In this document: one piece after another, positions 61,420 to 64,000 of the stretch
Position numbering within the stretch: the stretch's first letter is position 1
Layout: each line of letters starts with the position of its first letter
From: Bacteroidota bacterium
GTDB taxonomy: Bacteria; Bacteroidota; Bacteroidia; UBA4408
DNA: 64,000 nucleotides
NCBI GenBank assembly: GCA_016718805.1
Contig: JADKCP010000003.1
Location: 248,001 to 312,000 of the forward strand
Reading direction: 5' to 3'
Position numbers and translations under genes: made by a program
The notes under the pieces: model-generated
What the model was told of the DNA's origin: nothing
The model's database searches: none
The model's input: only the letters and a program-made list of their open reading frames with translations

Positions 61420-62124
61420 ATGTTGGATAAAAGCGATATACTTTACGAGGATAATCACATTATTGCCGTAAATAAAAAGCCTTCGCAAATTGTGCAAGGT
61501 GATAAAACCGGTGATGCTCCTTTGAGCGATTTTGTAAAGCAGTACATTAAAGAAAATTACGGAAAACCAGGCGAGGTGTTCTTAGGAACAGTGCACCGTA
61601 TTGACCGCCCTGTTAGTGGTGTAGTTCTATTTGCACGCACCAGCAAGGCCCTAACTCGTTTGAACGAACTTTTCAGAACCAAAGAAATACAAAAAACCTA
61701 TTGGGCAGTGGTACGAGAAAGACCTTTGGCAGAAGCGGGAACGTTGGTGCATTACCTTAAAAAAAATGAAGCTCAAAACCGAAGTAAAGCATATGAAACA
61801 GAAACTGCCGGAGCCTTGCGATCAGAATTAGATTATAAATTAATTGCTTCGTCTGCTGCTTATTTTTTACTTGAAATTAATCCACATACCGGAAGGCACC
61901 ATCAAATTCGTGTTCAATTATCGAGTATGGGTTGCCCCATCAAAGGTGATACGAAATATGGATTTAAGCGAGGCAATGAAGATGCTAGTATACATTTGCA
62001 TGCCCGTAGTGTCGAATTTGTACATCCGGTAACGAAGCAAAAAATAACAATAATTGCGAAAGCTCCCAATGAGGTTTTATGGAATGAATTTTCACGTTTA
62101 ACAGCCGATAAACACAACGCTTAA
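61420..62124 (+). CDS. RluA-family pseudouridine synthase
   Basis: The 234-residue enzyme isomerises uridine to pseudouridine in rRNA or tRNA. It opens with ILYEDNHIIAVNKKPSQIVQ and has the catalytic motif GTVHRIDRPVSGVVLFARTS with the essential Asp in HRIDRP. PHTGRHHQIRVQLSSMGCPI and GDTKYG follow. There is no S4 domain, as in the short RluA-type enzymes such as TruC. The target site cannot be told from sequence. The response regulator starts 5 bases later. Confidence 0.93.
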   Translation: MLDKSDILYEDNHIIAVNKKPSQIVQGDKTGDAPLSDFVKQYIKENYGKPGEVFLGTVHRIDRPVSGVVLFARTSKALTRLNELFRTKEIQKTYWAVVRERPLAEAGTLVHYLKKNEAQNRSKAYETETAGALRSELDYKLIASSAAYFLLEINPHTGRHHQIRVQLSSMGCPIKGDTKYGFKRGNEDASIHLHARSVEFVHPVTKQKITIIAKAPNEVLWNEFSRLTADKHNA

Positions 62125-62129
62125 ATTAG

Positions 62130-62783
62130 ATGGAAAAGGACAAGGCAAAAATTAAACTGGTTTTGGTTGACGATCATCAAATGTTGTTGGATGGATTGGC
62201 TGCTTTGCTCCAGGGTGAGCAACGATTTGATTTGGTTGGATTGTGCAATAATGCCAAATACGCGCTTGAATTAATTGAATCAACAGCTCCCGATATAGTT
62301 ATTACAGATATTAATATGCCCGAAATATCAGGTGTTGAGCTTACCCGAATGATACGAAAATACTATCCCAAAATAAAGGTATTGGCACTTTCAATGTTTG
62401 GTGAACGTAGTACTATAAGCGAAATGCTGGAGGCAGGAATTTCGGGCTATATTTTGAAAAATACAGGTAAGGAAGAATTAATCAATGCCTTAGTAAAGGT
62501 GCACGAGGGCGGTATGTATTTTAGTGATGAAATTACTGAAGAACTTATAAAATCGATTTCGCAAAAAACAGAAATAAAGGAGGAGATACAAGTTCGATTA
62601 ACCGAAAGAGAATTAGAGATTGTAAAGTTAATAGCGGCCGAGAAAAGCAATTTGGAGATAGCTACCCAATTATTTATTAGTGAACGAACAGTTGAAACCC
62701 ACCGAAAAAATATTTTCAGAAAAACCAATACCAAAGGAGTAGTAGGTTTGCTGAAGTTAGCGATGGAACAAAAGTGGATTTGA
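62130..62783 (+). CDS. LuxR/NarL-type response regulator
   Basis: The 217-residue protein has a receiver domain (about 1-125) with the acidic pocket VLVDDHQ and the phosphate-acceptor Asp60 in DIVITDINMPE, plus the conserved Lys near LKNTGKEEL. Its C-terminal LuxR-type helix-turn-helix (about 150-217) reads LTERELEIVKLIAAEKSNLE and RTVETHRKNIFRKTNTK. No sensor kinase is adjacent, so the partner is elsewhere. It is co-directional with the pseudouridine synthase and probably on its transcript. Confidence 0.92.
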   Translation: MEKDKAKIKLVLVDDHQMLLDGLAALLQGEQRFDLVGLCNNAKYALELIESTAPDIVITDINMPEISGVELTRMIRKYYPKIKVLALSMFGERSTISEMLEAGISGYILKNTGKEELINALVKVHEGGMYFSDEITEELIKSISQKTEIKEEIQVRLTERELEIVKLIAAEKSNLEIATQLFISERTVETHRKNIFRKTNTKGVVGLLKLAMEQKWI

Positions 62784-62952
62784 GAATAAGTTAGTTCTTG
62801 TATATACGTGCCAGTGGGTATATAAAATTACGTAGTTGGCGGTATTGCGGCATGTAACCTTAATAGTGAGTTTTGTGTATAAACTAAACTCATGAAAACA
62901 ACTCACAACTTTACTATTGGCGGTATACCCGGAACCTCGCTATAATCCGCAT

Positions 62953-63573
62953 TTATCTTAACGAGCGTAAATAAGTTTCACTTTCATTACCTAAATTTAG
63001 GAGCAAGTCAAGTATACTTAAATTGGGCTCAAAGGGCAATTTTCCTTCAAATACCTGTATGTATTCGGGGAAAAATTTTGTGCATTGTTTTTTGGGTGAA
63101 AACAAATTTCGTGCGTCGGTAAACTCACTGCTTGTTTGCACGTATTCAGTTGTAAAGAAACAAGTGAACTGAAGGTTCATTAATTCAGCTATTTTTTGCT
63201 GCAGCTCGAAATTAAAATCGAGTAAAAAAGGGATTTGTTTTTTGTAAAATGGTAATAAGTCATCTTGAAAGTACTCGAAGTAAGGAGATGAAGCATAAGC
63301 ACTTTCTATGCTCCGCCAATGTTGTTGCTGCCAAGAAGTTTTATAATCAATACGAAGATCTTTGCTTAGACTTTTATTTTTTCGCTCTTGAAGCGGAATA
63401 CTTAATACCTGCTTTCCATTAGCTCCAAGAATTTCACAGCGATTGCGATAAGTTTGTTTAATAAAAAACTCGTGTGCTTCAAAGCCAATGTTCTTATAAG
63501 CAAGAGCTTCGCTGTAATAAGCTATAGGCGCCAAATAGGCTGTGCTTAGTACAAGTGTTTGCGCTTTTATCAT
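62953..63573 (-). CDS. WbqC-family protein
   Basis: From the ATG at 63573 the product has 206 residues, the usual WbqC length; a longer frame reaching 63792 overlaps lepB and is a shadow. It opens STAYLAPIAYYSEALAYKN, then FIKQTYRNRCEILGANGK, SIPLQ, and WQQQHWRSIESAYASSPYF, the key WbqC block, and ends in LNLGNESETYLRSLR. WbqC-like proteins occur next to polysaccharide or lipid genes; in Bacteroidota they commonly follow lepB. Biochemical function is not established. Confidence 0.88.
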   Translation of the reverse strand: MIKAQTLVLSTAYLAPIAYYSEALAYKNIGFEAHEFFIKQTYRNRCEILGANGKQVLSIPLQERKNKSLSKDLRIDYKTSWQQQHWRSIESAYASSPYFEYFQDDLLPFYKKQIPFLLDFNFELQQKIAELMNLQFTCFFTTEYVQTSSEFTDARNLFSPKKQCTKFFPEYIQVFEGKLPFEPNLSILDLLLNLGNESETYLRSLR

Positions 63574-63625
63574 GAAGGGTAAAGTTAAGCTACTTGCTAG
63601 ACAAAAGTTAAAGGCAGAAAAGCAA

Positions 63626-64000
63626 TTAAGCTTTAGCTGCTTTTCGTCTTCTATAAATTGATAGGCCTGCCCAAATGAGGGCAATGAATCCACCAATAGG
63701 TAAAAAGTAAGAACGTGTAACACCGTAATTTGTGATGAACGAAAACATGCGGTTCCAACGAATTTTTTTAAACAAATTGCTTTCGTTTGCATCCAAGCTC
63801 AACCATACAAATACTCCTTTTCCAACAATGTGATCAATGGGCACAAATCCCCAGAAGCGTGAATCTGCTGAATTGTGACGATTATCGCCCATCATAAAAT
63901 AATAATCCATTTTAAAAGTATAACTAGTAGCAACTAGGTCGTTAATGAAAATTGTACTGTCTTTTACCGTTAACTTATTGTGTTCATACACTTCGATAAG
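63626..64000 (-). CDS. lepB: Signal peptidase I, C-terminal part (cut by window edge)
   Basis: Only the C-terminal about 125 residues are in the window; the gene continues beyond base 64000 on the minus strand. The peptidase box GDNRHNSADSRFWGFVP (box E) is present, followed by a C-terminal membrane segment (YFLPIGGFIALIWAGL) and basic tail. Signal peptidase I cleaves Sec signal peptides at the membrane. The catalytic Ser and Lys lie outside the window. The wbqC-like gene follows 52 bases downstream. A GTG inside the frame at 63991 is not the true start. Confidence 0.93.
   Translation of the reverse strand, partial: LIEVYEHNKLTVKDSTIFINDLVATSYTFKMDYYFMMGDNRHNSADSRFWGFVPIDHIVGKGVFVWLSLDANESNLFKKIRWNRMFSFITNYGVTRSYFLPIGGFIALIWAGLSIYRRRKAAKA

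Noticed and set aside
63574..63792. N-terminal extension of the WbqC-like protein
   Set aside because: It overlaps the lepB gene in another frame and is followed by the conserved WbqC start at ATG 63573.
1..64000. CRISPR array, prophage or insertion sequence
   Set aside because: No regularly spaced short repeats, integrase, transposase or phage structural genes were found; the only tandem repeats are the two units at 4422-4758.

Overview
The window is an AT-rich stretch of a Bacteroidota chromosome, probably from an environmental Flavobacteriia, Sphingobacteriia or Chitinophagia-like lineage. The evidence is the gene content: ribBA fusion, TamB next to tsaD, a TPR/PD40/OmpA protein of the PorE type, multi-repeat DUF349, the nadC/YihY/DUF4783/rlmH neighbourhood, a lepB-WbqC pair, and a biosynthetic arginine decarboxylase of the Bacteroidetes type. 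Several start regions also carry the Bacteroidota promoter element TAnnTTTG, and Shine-Dalgarno sites are rare. I see no phage, transposase, CRISPR or rRNA.

Layout. 1-4.3 kb: an ion and stress cassette (tandem Usp protein, CPA1 Na+/H+ antiporter, ClC with CBS domains). 4.4-4.8 kb: two tandem tRNA-like repeats beside tRNA-Arg(ACG). 5-24.6 kb: housekeeping and envelope genes (ribBA, tamB, tsaD, NadR-like kinase, nth, an ECF sigma factor, an ACP phosphodiesterase, an OmpA protein, an AsmA protein, fdhD, lhgO). 24.7-32.4 kb, minus strand: acyltransferase, lolA, ftsK, a lipoprotein, a YgjV fusion and speA. 32.5-35.4 kb, plus strand: a broken agmatinase gene and argS. 35.4-44.5 kb: one long minus-strand block (Mla-type ABC pair, two MauE/thioredoxin-like membrane proteins around a small lipoprotein, a polyprenyl synthase, an epimerase, rfbA and an MMPL transporter). 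44.7-46.2 kb: an isolated plus-strand cluster of a radical SAM/SPASM enzyme and two tiny exported Cys/His/Lys proteins. 46.2-56.1 kb: YihY, nadC, DUF4783, rlmH, asnB, DUF349, a broken glutamate dehydrogenase gene and a TIG-domain lipoprotein. 56.7-57.9 kb: rpsF-rpsR-rplI. 58-64 kb: an oligopeptide-type permease, a glycosyltransferase, a YbhN-like flippase, an RluA-type synthase, a response regulator, WbqC and the C-terminal part of lepB, cut by the window edge.

How the genes fit together. Envelope biogenesis dominates: lipoprotein trafficking (LolA), phospholipid and large-molecule transport (TamB, AsmA, MlaEF, MMPL), polysaccharide precursors (RfbA, epimerase, GT2), and signal peptidase. SpeA plus agmatinase would make putrescine from arginine, but the agmatinase reading frame is interrupted by an in-frame TAG just before its second metal-binding motif. 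Glutamate dehydrogenase is likewise interrupted by an in-frame TAA exactly at a substrate-binding lysine. Both are single-base changes in otherwise intact genes, so base-call errors and recent pseudogenisation are the leading explanations. TAG and TAA both end normal genes here, so stop-codon reassignment is unlikely.

Most interesting candidates: the radical SAM/SPASM enzyme with two short peptides sharing a CPSFxH-like motif (a possible peptide-modification system); a strong Shine-Dalgarno site before the ECF sigma gene that lies inside a perfect 10-bp hairpin arm; and the tRNA-like tandem repeats.
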